A stretch of 64,000 nt of DNA from SG-bin9 sp049323835 (lineage in GTDB: Bacteria > Pseudomonadota > Alphaproteobacteria > Rhizobiales > Xanthobacteraceae). The stretch spans positions 19,547 through 83,546 of the forward strand of contig JBMOOJ010000093.1 of the NCBI GenBank assembly GCA_049323835.1. The letters are read 5' to 3'. The notes under the pieces were generated by a model that saw nothing but the letters and a program-made list of their open reading frames with translations, was not told the origin of the DNA and searched no databases. Position 1 is the stretch's first letter. Each line of letters opens with the position of its first letter. This document shows positions 17,465 through 25,498 of this stretch, piece after piece. Made by a program: the position numbers and the translations under genes.

Positions 17465-17630
17465 CCTTTTTGCGTTTATTTGCAGTCAGCGTCGGATTTT
17501 CGTCATTCGCCGACGACCACAACATCCCGCTGGAAACCATATCGCGGCTTTGCCGGCCGCTCCGGCTGGACTCTCGGCCGCACTCGCGCAATGATTTGTT
17601 CATCATATTGAGTAGCGTGAGGCGTTAACC

Positions 17631-18149
17631 ATGTCTGATCAATCGCGTGGCGAGATCGGCCTTGTTCAGTTCAGCGAACGGCTAACCGGCTCGGCGGCGT
17701 TCGGAACGTTATTCCGGGAAGGCATGGACCTTGTCGAGGAAACCGCCGCCTATCTCGACGGCGCGGGCCGCAAGGAAGCCAAGGCGCTCGATCGCAGCGT
17801 CAGTCTCACCTACGCGACCGAAAGCATGCGTCTCACCACGCGCCTGATGCAGCTCGCATCGTGGCTGCTGTTGCATCGCGCCGTTCGTGAAGGCGAGATG
17901 ACACTCGTTCAGGCCAACCGCGAAAAGACCAAGGTGAAGCTCACGGCAGCCGATCCCGGTCCGGCCGATCTGATCGAGAAACTTCCCGTGCAGCTTCAGG
18001 AACTGATTGCGCGCTCGATGACGCTCCAGGCCAAGGTGCGTCGCCTCGACGCCACCATGCATGCAGCGGCGCCGGCGCAGCCCTCGATCGGCAATCCGCT
18101 GGTACCGCAGCTCAACCGTCTCAAGGCGGCGTTCGAGCGGCAAGGATAG
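17631..18149 (+). CDS. rcdA: RcdA-like protease adaptor (DUF1465)
   Basis: A 172-residue DUF1465 protein, the family of Caulobacter RcdA, an adaptor that helps deliver CtrA and other substrates to ClpXP during the cell cycle. Typical segments are LVQFSERLTGSAAF, GMDLVEETAAYLDG, the helix YATESMRLTTRLMQLASWLL and the C-terminal QAKVRRLDATM. All-helical cytoplasmic protein of normal length. No SD is obvious except GGCG upstream; the ATG at 17631 matches the family start. Transcription appears independent, since a terminator lies 170 bp upstream and a shared terminator downstream. Confidence 0.85.
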   Translation: MSDQSRGEIGLVQFSERLTGSAAFGTLFREGMDLVEETAAYLDGAGRKEAKALDRSVSLTYATESMRLTTRLMQLASWLLLHRAVREGEMTLVQANREKTKVKLTAADPGPADLIEKLPVQLQELIARSMTLQAKVRRLDATMHAAAPAQPSIGNPLVPQLNRLKAAFERQG

Positions 18150-18195
18150 TTCTGGCCCGGACACCGCGCTGCGCTTCGTTCGGGTAATCCAAACA

Positions 18196-18224
18196 AAAAC
18201 GCCCCGCTTGAAGCGGGGCGTTTT
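18196..18224. terminator. Bidirectional terminator between rcdA and rpmE
   Basis: AAAACGCCCCGCTT pairs with AAGCGGGGCGTTTT around a single G. The A and T runs on both sides let it act in both directions, ending rcdA (plus) and rpmE (minus), which converge here. Confidence 0.9.
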
Positions 18225-18245
18225 GCATGGAAACGCGATTGCGGA

Positions 18246-18473
18246 TCAATCCTTCTTGAGGAAGCCCGAGAACTTTTTCTGGAAACGCGAGACGCGGCCG
18301 CCGCGATCGAGGATCTGCTGGGTGCCGCCGGTCCAGGCCGGGTGCGACTTCGAGTCGATGTCGAGGTTCAGGGTGTCGCCTTCCTTGCCCCAGGTGGAGC
18401 GGGTCAGGTACTCGGTGCCGTCGGTCATGACGACCTTAATCGTATGATAATTCGGGTGAATTTCAGGCTTCAT
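18246..18473 (-). CDS. rpmE: 50S ribosomal protein L31
   Basis: A 75-residue bL31 protein. MKPEIHPNYHTIKVVMTDGT and the SRFQKKFSGF end are diagnostic (segments quoted separately). The zinc-binding CxxC/CxxC cysteines are absent, so this is the zinc-independent (C-minus) form typical of Rhizobiales. It joins the subunits at the central protuberance of the ribosome. Divergent from the ABC exporter at 18643. Confidence 0.97.
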   Translation of the reverse strand: MKPEIHPNYHTIKVVMTDGTEYLTRSTWGKEGDTLNLDIDSKSHPAWTGGTQQILDRGGRVSRFQKKFSGFLKKD

Positions 18474-18642
18474 GACAACACCTTGAGGCCGGCTCGCGCC
18501 GCGAAAACCGCCAAATTGGGGGAATTTGGCCGGTCTATAACGCAGGGCCGCCCGGGATACAAGATGTTACGGCAATCTCGGGGCATCGACGATTGCCAGC
18601 GCCCGGCCCGCGCCATATGGGATGCGGGCGCAGAGCTGAAGG

Positions 18643-20511
18643 ATGACGATGACCCGCTTGGAACGGCTGGACGGAGAGGGGCGGGGAACGAGCCCCGTGC
18701 CGCCGCATGAGACGCCAGCGCTGGTCGGGCTCGCGGCCGGCGACCGCGCGCTCGACGACCAGCGCTCCGGCCGCAAGCGCCTGCGGCCGCTGCTCGGCCT
18801 CCTGCCATATCTTCTGAACTATCGCGGCCGTGCATTGCTGGCGCTGGTGGCGCTGGTCGTCGCCGCGGTGACGACGCTGGTCGTGCCGGTCGCCGTGCGG
18901 CGGATGATCGACCTCGGCTTCAGCCCCGAAGGCATCGCGCTGGTGAACAGCTATTTCAGCGTGATGCTTGCAGTCGTCGCCGTGCTCGCCGGAGCGAGCG
19001 CATTGCGTTACTACCTCGTGATGACGATCGGCGAGCGTATCGTCGCCGATCTGCGCCGCGACGTGTTCGCGCATCTCACGACCCTGTCGCCGTCGTTCTT
19101 CGATGCGGCACGCAGCGGCGAACTGGTGTCGCGGCTCACTGCCGACACCACGCAGATCAAGTCGGCGGCCGGTGCGTCGGTCTCGGTGGCGCTGCGCAAC
19201 TTCGTGCTGTTCGTCGGCGCCACGGTGATGATGGTGGTGACGAGCCCGCGGCTCTCCGGTTTCGTGCTGGTTGCGATTCCGCTGATCGTGCTGCCGCTGA
19301 TCGCTTTCGGCCGCTGGGTGCGGCGGCTGGCGCGCGGTGCGCAGGACACGCTCGCCGATGCATCGGCCTATGCATCAGAACTGATCGGCGCGATGCGCAG
19401 CGTGCAGGCATTCACCAACGAGCGATTGGCGAGTGCGCGTTACGGCAACGAGGTTGAGCGCGCGTATGACGCCGCGCAGGGCTCGATCCGTGCGCGCGGC
19501 ATCCTGACGGCCGTCATCATCTTCATCGTGTTCGCGAGCGTGGTCGGCATTCTCTGGATCGGCTCCTACGACGTGCTGACCGGCCAGATGTCGGCGGGCC
19601 GTCTCGGCCAGTTCATTCTCTATGCGGTGTTTGCCGCCGCCGCGCTCGGCCAGCTCAGCGAAGTGTGGGGCGAACTCTCGGCGGCCTCCGGCGCGGCCGA
19701 GCGGCTGTTCGAAATCCTGCATGTGAAGCCGGACATTGCCGCGCCCGCGTCGCCGCGCCCGCTGCCGCAGCCGCCGCGCGGCGATGTTGAACTGCGCGAC
19801 GTGCGCTTCGCCTATCCGGCGCGGCCGCAAACGGCGGCAATCGACGGCGTGTCGTTTTCCGTGAAGGCGGGCGAGAAGGTCGCGATCGTCGGCCCCTCCG
19901 GCGCCGGCAAGAGCACGCTCTTTCACCTGCTCCTGCGTTACTACGATCCGGCAAGCGGCGTCATTGCCGTCGATGGCGTGCCGGTGCGTGAGGCCGATCC
20001 GCGTGAGGTGCGTGCGCGCATCGCGCTGGTGCCGCAGGATTCGGTGGTGTTCGCGGCGAGTGCGCGCGAAAACATCCGCTTCGGCCGTCCCGATGCATCC
20101 GATGCCGAAGTCGAGAAGGCGGCGCAGCTTGCGCATGCGACCGAATTCGTCACGCGGTTGCCGCAGGGCTTCGACACGCAGCTCGGTGAGCGCGGCGTGA
20201 CGCTCTCCGGCGGCCAGCGCCAGCGCATTGCGATTGCCCGAGCGATCCTGCGCGACGCGCCGCTGCTGCTGCTGGACGAGGCGACGTCATCGCTCGATGC
20301 AGAAAGCGAAACGCTGGTGCAGACGGCGCTGGAAGAGCTGATGCGTCACCGCACCACGCTCGTCATCGCACACCGGCTTGCCACCGTTCTGTCCTGCGAC
20401 CGCATCCTGGTGATGGAGCAGGGCAGGATCGTCGAGGAAGGCACGCATGCATCGCTCGTCGCCGCGAATGGCCTCTACGCGCGGCTGGCGAAACTGCAGT
20501 TCCACGCCTGA
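18643..20511 (+). CDS. ABC exporter, fused permease/ATPase (MsbA-like)
   Basis: A 622-residue half-transporter. Six hydrophobic helices fall between about residues 60 and 345, then a nucleotide-binding domain with Walker A GPSGAGKST, Q-loop VPQDS, signature LSGGQRQRIAIARA, Walker B LLLLDEATSS and the H-switch VIAHRLAT. It works as a homodimer exporting a lipid, peptide or drug-like compound across the inner membrane; substrate unknown. The N-terminal 45 residues are polar and unconserved-looking. ATG 18649 is an alternative start with AAGG better spaced. It stands alone. Confidence 0.92.
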   Translation: MTMTRLERLDGEGRGTSPVPPHETPALVGLAAGDRALDDQRSGRKRLRPLLGLLPYLLNYRGRALLALVALVVAAVTTLVVPVAVRRMIDLGFSPEGIALVNSYFSVMLAVVAVLAGASALRYYLVMTIGERIVADLRRDVFAHLTTLSPSFFDAARSGELVSRLTADTTQIKSAAGASVSVALRNFVLFVGATVMMVVTSPRLSGFVLVAIPLIVLPLIAFGRWVRRLARGAQDTLADASAYASELIGAMRSVQAFTNERLASARYGNEVERAYDAAQGSIRARGILTAVIIFIVFASVVGILWIGSYDVLTGQMSAGRLGQFILYAVFAAAALGQLSEVWGELSAASGAAERLFEILHVKPDIAAPASPRPLPQPPRGDVELRDVRFAYPARPQTAAIDGVSFSVKAGEKVAIVGPSGAGKSTLFHLLLRYYDPASGVIAVDGVPVREADPREVRARIALVPQDSVVFAASARENIRFGRPDASDAEVEKAAQLAHATEFVTRLPQGFDTQLGERGVTLSGGQRQRIAIARAILRDAPLLLLDEATSSLDAESETLVQTALEELMRHRTTLVIAHRLATVLSCDRILVMEQGRIVEEGTHASLVAANGLYARLAKLQFHA

Positions 20512-20525
20512 GCGGCGATCCACCG

Positions 20526-20936
20526 TCAATCGGCGAGAAACGAGTCCACGAGCGCGCGATCGCCGTCATAGACCCAGCATTCGTGCAGCTTGCCGTCCTT
20601 GATCGTGTAGACCAGCACGCGCTCAAGCTCGGCCTTTCGTCCGTCGCGGTCGAAGGATTCCCGCGCGATGACTGTCGCGCGCTCCGGTCCGGCCATCACA
20701 TCAATAATGCCGAGCAGCTTGCGGCCGGTCCGCTGGCTGAATTTCGCAAGGGCCGTCAGTGCGGCCGCCTTGCCCACATGATCGCCCGTAAACGGGTTGT
20801 TGCCGAAATAATGCAGCGTGAACTCGTCGTGATAGCAGGCGGCGAGAGCGGCGCGGTCGCCTGCAAGCCATGCGGCGGCATAACGTTCGGCGACGGCGAG
20901 GTTGGTGGCTTGCCGGTTTGATGCTTCGGGATTCAT
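20526..20936 (-). CDS. SnoaL-like / NTF2-fold protein
   Basis: A 136-residue small alpha+beta barrel protein of the SnoaL-like type: helix NLAVAERYAAAWLAGDRAAL, the DEFTLHYFGNNPFTGDHVG segment, a VIARESFDRDG strand and the terminal KLHECWVYDGDRALVD. Such folds serve as isomerases, cyclases or binding proteins; no catalytic set is certain here. It is convergent with the ABC exporter (14-bp gap). It resembles the protein at 11228 only in fold. Confidence 0.78.
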   Translation of the reverse strand: MNPEASNRQATNLAVAERYAAAWLAGDRAALAACYHDEFTLHYFGNNPFTGDHVGKAAALTALAKFSQRTGRKLLGIIDVMAGPERATVIARESFDRDGRKAELERVLVYTIKDGKLHECWVYDGDRALVDSFLAD

Positions 20937-21068
20937 GGTCGCTGTCCTCTCACAACCGGCCTCATGCTGGTGGCGACCAGCACTACGGCAATCGGATGCG
21001 CGAAATTGTCAGCAGATTTGAGGTGATGAGAGCGCTGCATGTTGTGATGGAAACGAGACGCCAATTCT

Positions 21069-21205
21069 CCCTCCCCCTGAAAGGGGGAGGGTTGGGGTGG
21101 GGGTCTTATGAAGACAACGTCGGAGTCCGACAAAGACAACGACCCCCTCCCGCCACGCCTTCGCTCGTTGAGCGCCGGCGGGCGACCTCCCCTTTCAGGG
21201 GGAGG
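21069..21205. repeat. Intergenic palindromic repeat (CCCTCCCCCT family) in a 304-bp gap
   Basis: CCCTCCCCCT/AGGGGGAGGG forms a hairpin at 21069-21091, and CCTCCCC/GGGGGAGG a second at 21186-21205. The segment between has complementary GGTTGGGGTGGGGGTC and GACCCCCTCCC-type strands. The element fills most of the gap between the NTF2-like gene and the MotB-like gene. I see no gene in this interval. Confidence 0.72.
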
Positions 21206-21240
21206 TAAGCGCACCCGATTCCAAGTAAAATTGAAATGCT

Positions 21241-22272
21241 CTACCGCTCGGTCAGCTTCAGCTCGATGCGGCGGTTGCGCCGGTAGGCGTCTTCGCTGGT
21301 TGCCGGATCGAGCGGCTGGAATTCGGCGAAACCGGCCGCGACGAGGCGCTGTGGTGAGACGCCGAGCGAAACGAGATACTGCACGACCGAAATCGCGCGT
21401 GCCGATGACAGCTCCCAGTTCGACTTGAACTGCGGGCTGTTGATCGGCCGCACGTCGGTGTGGCCATCGACGCGCAGCACCCAGGCGATCTCATTCGGGA
21501 TTTTCTTGTCGAGTTCGGTCAGCGCGGCGGCGAGCTTGTCGAGCTCGGCGCGGCCTTCCGGCAGAAGATCGGCCTTGCCGGTATCGAAGAAGACTTCCGA
21601 CTGGAAGACGAAGCGGTCGCCGACGACGCGGATGTCCGGCCGATTGCCGAGGATCGCGCGCAGGCGGCCGAAGAATTCCGAGCGATAGCGCGACAGCTCC
21701 TGCACGCGCTGGGCCAGCGCAACGTTCAGCCGCGAGCCGAGGTCGGCAATGCGGGTCTGCGATTCCTTGTCGCGTTTTTCGGACGCATCGAGCGCTTCCT
21801 CCAGCGCCGCCAGTTGCCGGCGCAGCGCGCTGATCTGCTGGTTCAGCACCTCGATCTGCGCGAGCGAGCGTGCGGAGAGCTGCTTCTCCGAATCCAGCGC
21901 CTTGCCGAGTTCATTAATGCGTCCCGTTTCGCTGCCGCCCGCCGCCGCGGCGATGCCGTCATAGAGCGCCTTGGCGCGATCGCGCTCGGTCTCGGCGGCG
22001 GCAAGGCCCGCGCGCAGCTGCGCGACCTGATCGTCGAGGTTCAGCTTGCCGAGCTTCTCCAGCGACAGCAGATCGTTGAGCTGGGCAATCTGCGCGTTCA
22101 GCCGCTCCAGCGCCTTGTCTTTTCCGGAGACTTCCTGCGTCAGGAAGAACTGCACGACACCGAAAATCGACAGCAGAAACACGATGGCGAGGATCAGCGT
22201 CGACAGCGCGTCGACGAATCCGGGCCAGTAGTCGAAACCACGATCGCTGCGCCGTCCGCGGGCGAGGGGCAT
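21241..22272 (-). CDS. MotB-like OmpA-domain peptidoglycan-binding protein
   Basis: A 343-residue inner-membrane protein. The N-terminus RGFDYWPGFVDALSTLILAIVFLLSIF (read as two pieces, residues ~10-37) is a single MotB/ExbD-type helix with an Asp at its start, followed by a coiled coil of about residues 50-190 and a C-terminal OmpA-like domain with VDGHTDVRPI and RRIELKLTER, which binds peptidoglycan. With the MotA/TolQ-like protein encoded upstream it should form a proton-driven stator-type complex. The coiled coil is much longer than in true MotB. A TAGGAG site precedes the ATG. Confidence 0.88.
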   Translation of the reverse strand: MPLARGRRSDRGFDYWPGFVDALSTLILAIVFLLSIFGVVQFFLTQEVSGKDKALERLNAQIAQLNDLLSLEKLGKLNLDDQVAQLRAGLAAAETERDRAKALYDGIAAAAGGSETGRINELGKALDSEKQLSARSLAQIEVLNQQISALRRQLAALEEALDASEKRDKESQTRIADLGSRLNVALAQRVQELSRYRSEFFGRLRAILGNRPDIRVVGDRFVFQSEVFFDTGKADLLPEGRAELDKLAAALTELDKKIPNEIAWVLRVDGHTDVRPINSPQFKSNWELSSARAISVVQYLVSLGVSPQRLVAAGFAEFQPLDPATSEDAYRRNRRIELKLTER

Positions 22273-22290
22273 GTCCAGGTCTCCTAAATC

Positions 22291-22392
22291 CTCATGGTGA
22301 GGAGCGCATCGGCGCGTCTCGAACCATGAGGCCCATGAACGGTGGCCTCATCCTTCGAGACGCGATCCGAGTGGATCGCTCCTCAGGATGAG
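22291..22392. repeat. Intergenic palindromic repeat (CTCATCCTGAGGAGCG family)
   Basis: Arms at 22291-22306 and 22377-22392 pair with two mismatches, enclosing a second pair built on CGCGTCTCGAA/TTCGAGACGCG. It occupies nearly all of the gap between the MotA-like gene and the MotB-like gene in what should be one operon. From memory this family is very frequent in Bradyrhizobium-like genomes. Confidence 0.78.
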
Positions 22393-22401
22393 GGCGCGGG
22401 C

Positions 22402-23424
22402 TCAGCTTTTCTCCGGCTGCTTCGCCAGCCGCTCGAGCAGCTTCTTGATCTCGCGACCCTGTTCGCCCTGACCGTCAGCCCATTCGCGGATCATCTGCTG
22501 CTCGCTGCGCATGTGCTGGACGAGGCCCTGAATGGCTTCAGCGAGGCTTGCCATGGCCGTACTTGTCGCGGTGTTCGAACCCATCTGTTCGACGGTCGTT
22601 CGTAGCTTCTCCAGCGCCGTCCGCATTTCGGCCGAGTTGCCGCCGGCGACGGCGAGGCCACCCGCATCGCCCGTGTATTCGCGCACGGTCGAGGCGAGCC
22701 AGTCTTCGAGATCCGTATAGAAACGGTTCTGCGCGCCGCTCGATTGCAGGTCGAGGAAGCCGAGCACCAGCGATCCGGCGAGGCCGAACAGCGATGACGA
22801 AAACGAGATGCCCATGCCGGCGAGCGGTGCGGCGAGGCCGTCCTTCAGCGTTTCCAGCACCGATCCGGCATCGCCGCCGACCTTCAGTCCCTCGATGACC
22901 TTGCCGACCGAGCCGACCGTTTCGATCAGGCCCCAGAAGGTGCCGAGCAGGCCGAGGAAAACAAGCAGCCCGGTCATGTAGCGCGAGATGTCGCGCGCCT
23001 CGTCGAGGCGGGTGGCGATCGAATCGAGCAGGTGCCGCATGGTCTGCTGCGAGATCGACATGCGGCCGACGCGGTCGCCGAGGATCGCAGCCATCGGCGC
23101 GAGCAGGGTCGGACGGCGGTCCACCGACAGCCCCGGGTCGGCGATGCGGAAGCTGTTGACCCAGCGCACCTCGGGATAGAGGCGGATCACCTGCCGGAAG
23201 GCGAGGAGGATGCCGATCGCAAGCACCGCAATGATGAGCGCGTTGAGCCCCGGATTGGCGAGGAAGGCAGCGAGGACCTGCTTGTAGAGGACGGTGACGA
23301 TCAATCCGCACAGGATCAGGAACACCAGCATCCGCACCAGAAAGATGCGGGGTGAGGAGAGCTTCGTCAGCTCCAGCTCCATCGCCGATCGCGGGGAAGG
23401 TTGTGAGGATGCGGTCTGCGCCAT
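22402..23424 (-). CDS. MotA/TolQ/ExbB-like proton channel protein
   Basis: A 340-residue membrane protein. Helices are seen near residues 28-50, 58-76, 150-168 and 205-228. The segment MTGLLVFLGLLGTFWGLIETV with PLAGMGISFSSSLFGLAGSLVLG matches the core of the MotA/TolQ/ExbB proton-channel family. The C-terminal third is a soluble, probably helical tail. It precedes the MotB-like gene, so the pair likely forms one energised complex acting on the cell wall. No flagellar genes are near, so a flagellar role is not implied. Confidence 0.87.
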   Translation of the reverse strand: MAQTASSQPSPRSAMELELTKLSSPRIFLVRMLVFLILCGLIVTVLYKQVLAAFLANPGLNALIIAVLAIGILLAFRQVIRLYPEVRWVNSFRIADPGLSVDRRPTLLAPMAAILGDRVGRMSISQQTMRHLLDSIATRLDEARDISRYMTGLLVFLGLLGTFWGLIETVGSVGKVIEGLKVGGDAGSVLETLKDGLAAPLAGMGISFSSSLFGLAGSLVLGFLDLQSSGAQNRFYTDLEDWLASTVREYTGDAGGLAVAGGNSAEMRTALEKLRTTVEQMGSNTATSTAMASLAEAIQGLVQHMRSEQQMIREWADGQGEQGREIKKLLERLAKQPEKS

Positions 23425-23650
23425 CTACGATTGCCGTCTCGTTCGCGGATTGGACTTGGGTGTCACGGATCGGGTCACACTATGGCACAGAGGCCGCTGG
23501 AAAAAAGACGAATGGCAGCGGCCGGAGTCATGCTGTGGGAACCTTTGCCGGAGCTCGACAGTATCCTGAAACCACATTGGAACCTGATCGTAGCTGGAAA
23601 CGCGCATTCGCGCCGCAAGCCATTGATCCCGTTCATTCTATGAGCTGTCC

Positions 23651-24463
23651 ATGCTGACGCAACTTTTTGTCGCACTCATCGCCATCGCGATCTCGCTGGC
23701 CATTCTGATGGCGGGCGCCTGGGTGGTGCAGCAGCGCACCGGCAACTCCGGATGGGTCGATACGATCTGGACCTTTTCGCTCGGCGTCGTCGGAGCCGGA
23801 AGCGCATTGTGGCCGATCGCGGGCGCAGCGCCGAATGCGCGGCAATGGCTCGTCGCGGCGCTGGTTCTGATCTGGTCGATCCGGCTCGGCTCGCACATCG
23901 CCATCCGCTCTGCCGGCATCCATGACGATCCGCGCTACGCCGAATACACGCGCCAGTGGGGTGCGGACGCGCCGCGGAAGATGTTCATCTTTTTGCAGAA
24001 CCAGGCGCTCGGCACCGTGCCGCTGGTGTTCTCGATCTTCATTGCCGCGCGCTATCCATCCGAGGCGCTGCGCGTGCAGGACTATCTCGGCGTGCTGATC
24101 CTGCTGACCGGCATCGTCGGCGAGGCGGTGGCGGATGCGCAGTTGAAACGCTTCCGCACCGATCCCGCCAACAAGGGCAAGGTCTGCGACGTGGGCTTGT
24201 GGAGGCTGTCGCGCCATCCGAACTACTTCTTCGAATGGTTCGGCTGGCTCGCCTATCCGGTGATTGCGATCTCGCCGGACTATCCGTGGGGATTGGCCGC
24301 GTTGCTGGCGCCGCTCTTCATGTACTGGATTCTCGTTTACGTCACCGGCATCCCGCCGCTGGAAGAGCAGATGCAGCGCTCGCGCGGCGATGCGTATCGC
24401 GCGTATCAATCGCGGACGAGCAAGTTCTTTCCGTTGCCGCCGAAAGTCGAGGCCGCCGCATGA
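23651..24463 (+). CDS. DUF1295 membrane protein (steroid 5-alpha-reductase-like fold)
   Basis: A 270-residue integral membrane protein with about seven hydrophobic segments. The C-terminal WRLSRHPNYFFEWFGW and PPLEEQMQRSRGDAYRAYQ are diagnostic for DUF1295, a relative of the steroid reductase/isoprenylcysteine methyltransferase (ICMT-like) membrane enzymes; an NADPH-dependent lipid reductase activity is plausible. It overlaps the downstream cyclopropane-synthase-like gene by four bases (ATGA), so the two act together, probably on fatty-acyl chains. Confidence 0.88.
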   Translation: MLTQLFVALIAIAISLAILMAGAWVVQQRTGNSGWVDTIWTFSLGVVGAGSALWPIAGAAPNARQWLVAALVLIWSIRLGSHIAIRSAGIHDDPRYAEYTRQWGADAPRKMFIFLQNQALGTVPLVFSIFIAARYPSEALRVQDYLGVLILLTGIVGEAVADAQLKRFRTDPANKGKVCDVGLWRLSRHPNYFFEWFGWLAYPVIAISPDYPWGLAALLAPLFMYWILVYVTGIPPLEEQMQRSRGDAYRAYQSRTSKFFPLPPKVEAAA

Positions 24464-25485
24464 GCATGTTGTCGTCCATCATCGGGACCGCCGAGCGTAT
24501 CCCGCTTCCCGATGCGCTGATCCGCACCAGCATTTCCGCGCTCTGCGCCCGCACCGCGACGCGCATGGCGGCGGCCAATGCGGAGAGCGATGCGCGTTTC
24601 GCCCGTGAAATGGCGAAGCGCGCGATTGCCGAAGAGACCGCCGCCGCGAACGATCAGCACTACGAGGTGCCCGCCGCTTTCTTCGCCCGGGTGCTCGGGC
24701 CGAACCGCAAATACTCGAGCTGCTTCTACAAGAACGATGCCTCGACCCTGCAGGAGGCGGAAGAGGAGGCGCTGCGCCAGACCGTGGAGCATGCCGATCT
24801 GCAAGACGGTCAGGCGATCCTCGAACTCGGATGCGGCTGGGGCTCGCTGTCGCTGTGGATGGCGCGGCAGTTCCCGAACGCATCGATCATCGCGGTGTCC
24901 AATTCGAACTCGCAGCGCGAATACATCGCGGCGACGGCGGCCGCGCGCGGTTTGACCAATCTGAAGATCGTCACCTGCGACATGAACGTGTTCGATCCCG
25001 GCACGCAGTTCGATCGCGTCGTCTCGGTCGAGATGTTCGAGCACATGATGAACTGGCGCGCGCTGCTGTCCCGCGTGCGGACATGGCTGAAGCCGGACGG
25101 CCGGCTGTTCATGCACATCTTCACCCATCGCACGGGCGCCTATCTGTTCGACCGCGCCAACCGCGAAGACTGGATCGCGCAGCACTTCTTCACCGGCGGC
25201 GTGATGCCGAGCCATCATCTGGTGCGGCAGTATTCGGATTTGTTCGCGGTCGAGAAGGAGTGGCGCTGGAGCGGCGCGCATTACGAGCGGACGGCAAACG
25301 ACTGGCTCGCCAACTTCGACCGTCATGCGTCCGAGATCGAGCCGATCTTGCAGCCGGTCTACGGCCGCGACACGCGGCTCTGGATGCGGCGCTGGCGCTG
25401 GTTCTTTCTCGCGACCGCCGGGCTGTTCGGTCATGCAGGCGGCGACGAGTGGGGCGTCAGTCACTACCGGCTGAAGAGGGCGTAG
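24460..25485 (+). CDS. Cyclopropane-fatty-acyl-phospholipid synthase family methyltransferase
   Basis: A 341-residue SAM-dependent methyltransferase. Motif I is ILELGCGWGSLSLWMA near residues 120-135, followed by ITAVSNS-like AVSNSNSQREYI, CDMNVFD and the SVEMFEHM loop. FFTGGVMPSH and WRWSGAHYERTANDWL match the CFA synthase/mycolic-acid cyclopropane synthase group. It is shorter at the N-terminus than E. coli Cfa. It is coupled to the DUF1295 protein, suggesting a two-step change at an unsaturated lipid chain (methyl transfer then reduction); product unknown. Confidence 0.88.
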   Translation: MSMLSSIIGTAERIPLPDALIRTSISALCARTATRMAAANAESDARFAREMAKRAIAEETAAANDQHYEVPAAFFARVLGPNRKYSSCFYKNDASTLQEAEEEALRQTVEHADLQDGQAILELGCGWGSLSLWMARQFPNASIIAVSNSNSQREYIAATAAARGLTNLKIVTCDMNVFDPGTQFDRVVSVEMFEHMMNWRALLSRVRTWLKPDGRLFMHIFTHRTGAYLFDRANREDWIAQHFFTGGVMPSHHLVRQYSDLFAVEKEWRWSGAHYERTANDWLANFDRHASEIEPILQPVYGRDTRLWMRRWRWFFLATAGLFGHAGGDEWGVSHYRLKRA

Positions 25486-25498
25486 TATCTCCGCCGCA

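Noticed and set aside
21241..23424. MotA/MotB-like pair as a Zorya-type defence system
   Set aside because: No zorC/zorD or zorE-like helicase or nuclease genes are adjacent; the flanks are ordinary chromosomal genes and the pair fits a conserved chromosomal stator-like complex.
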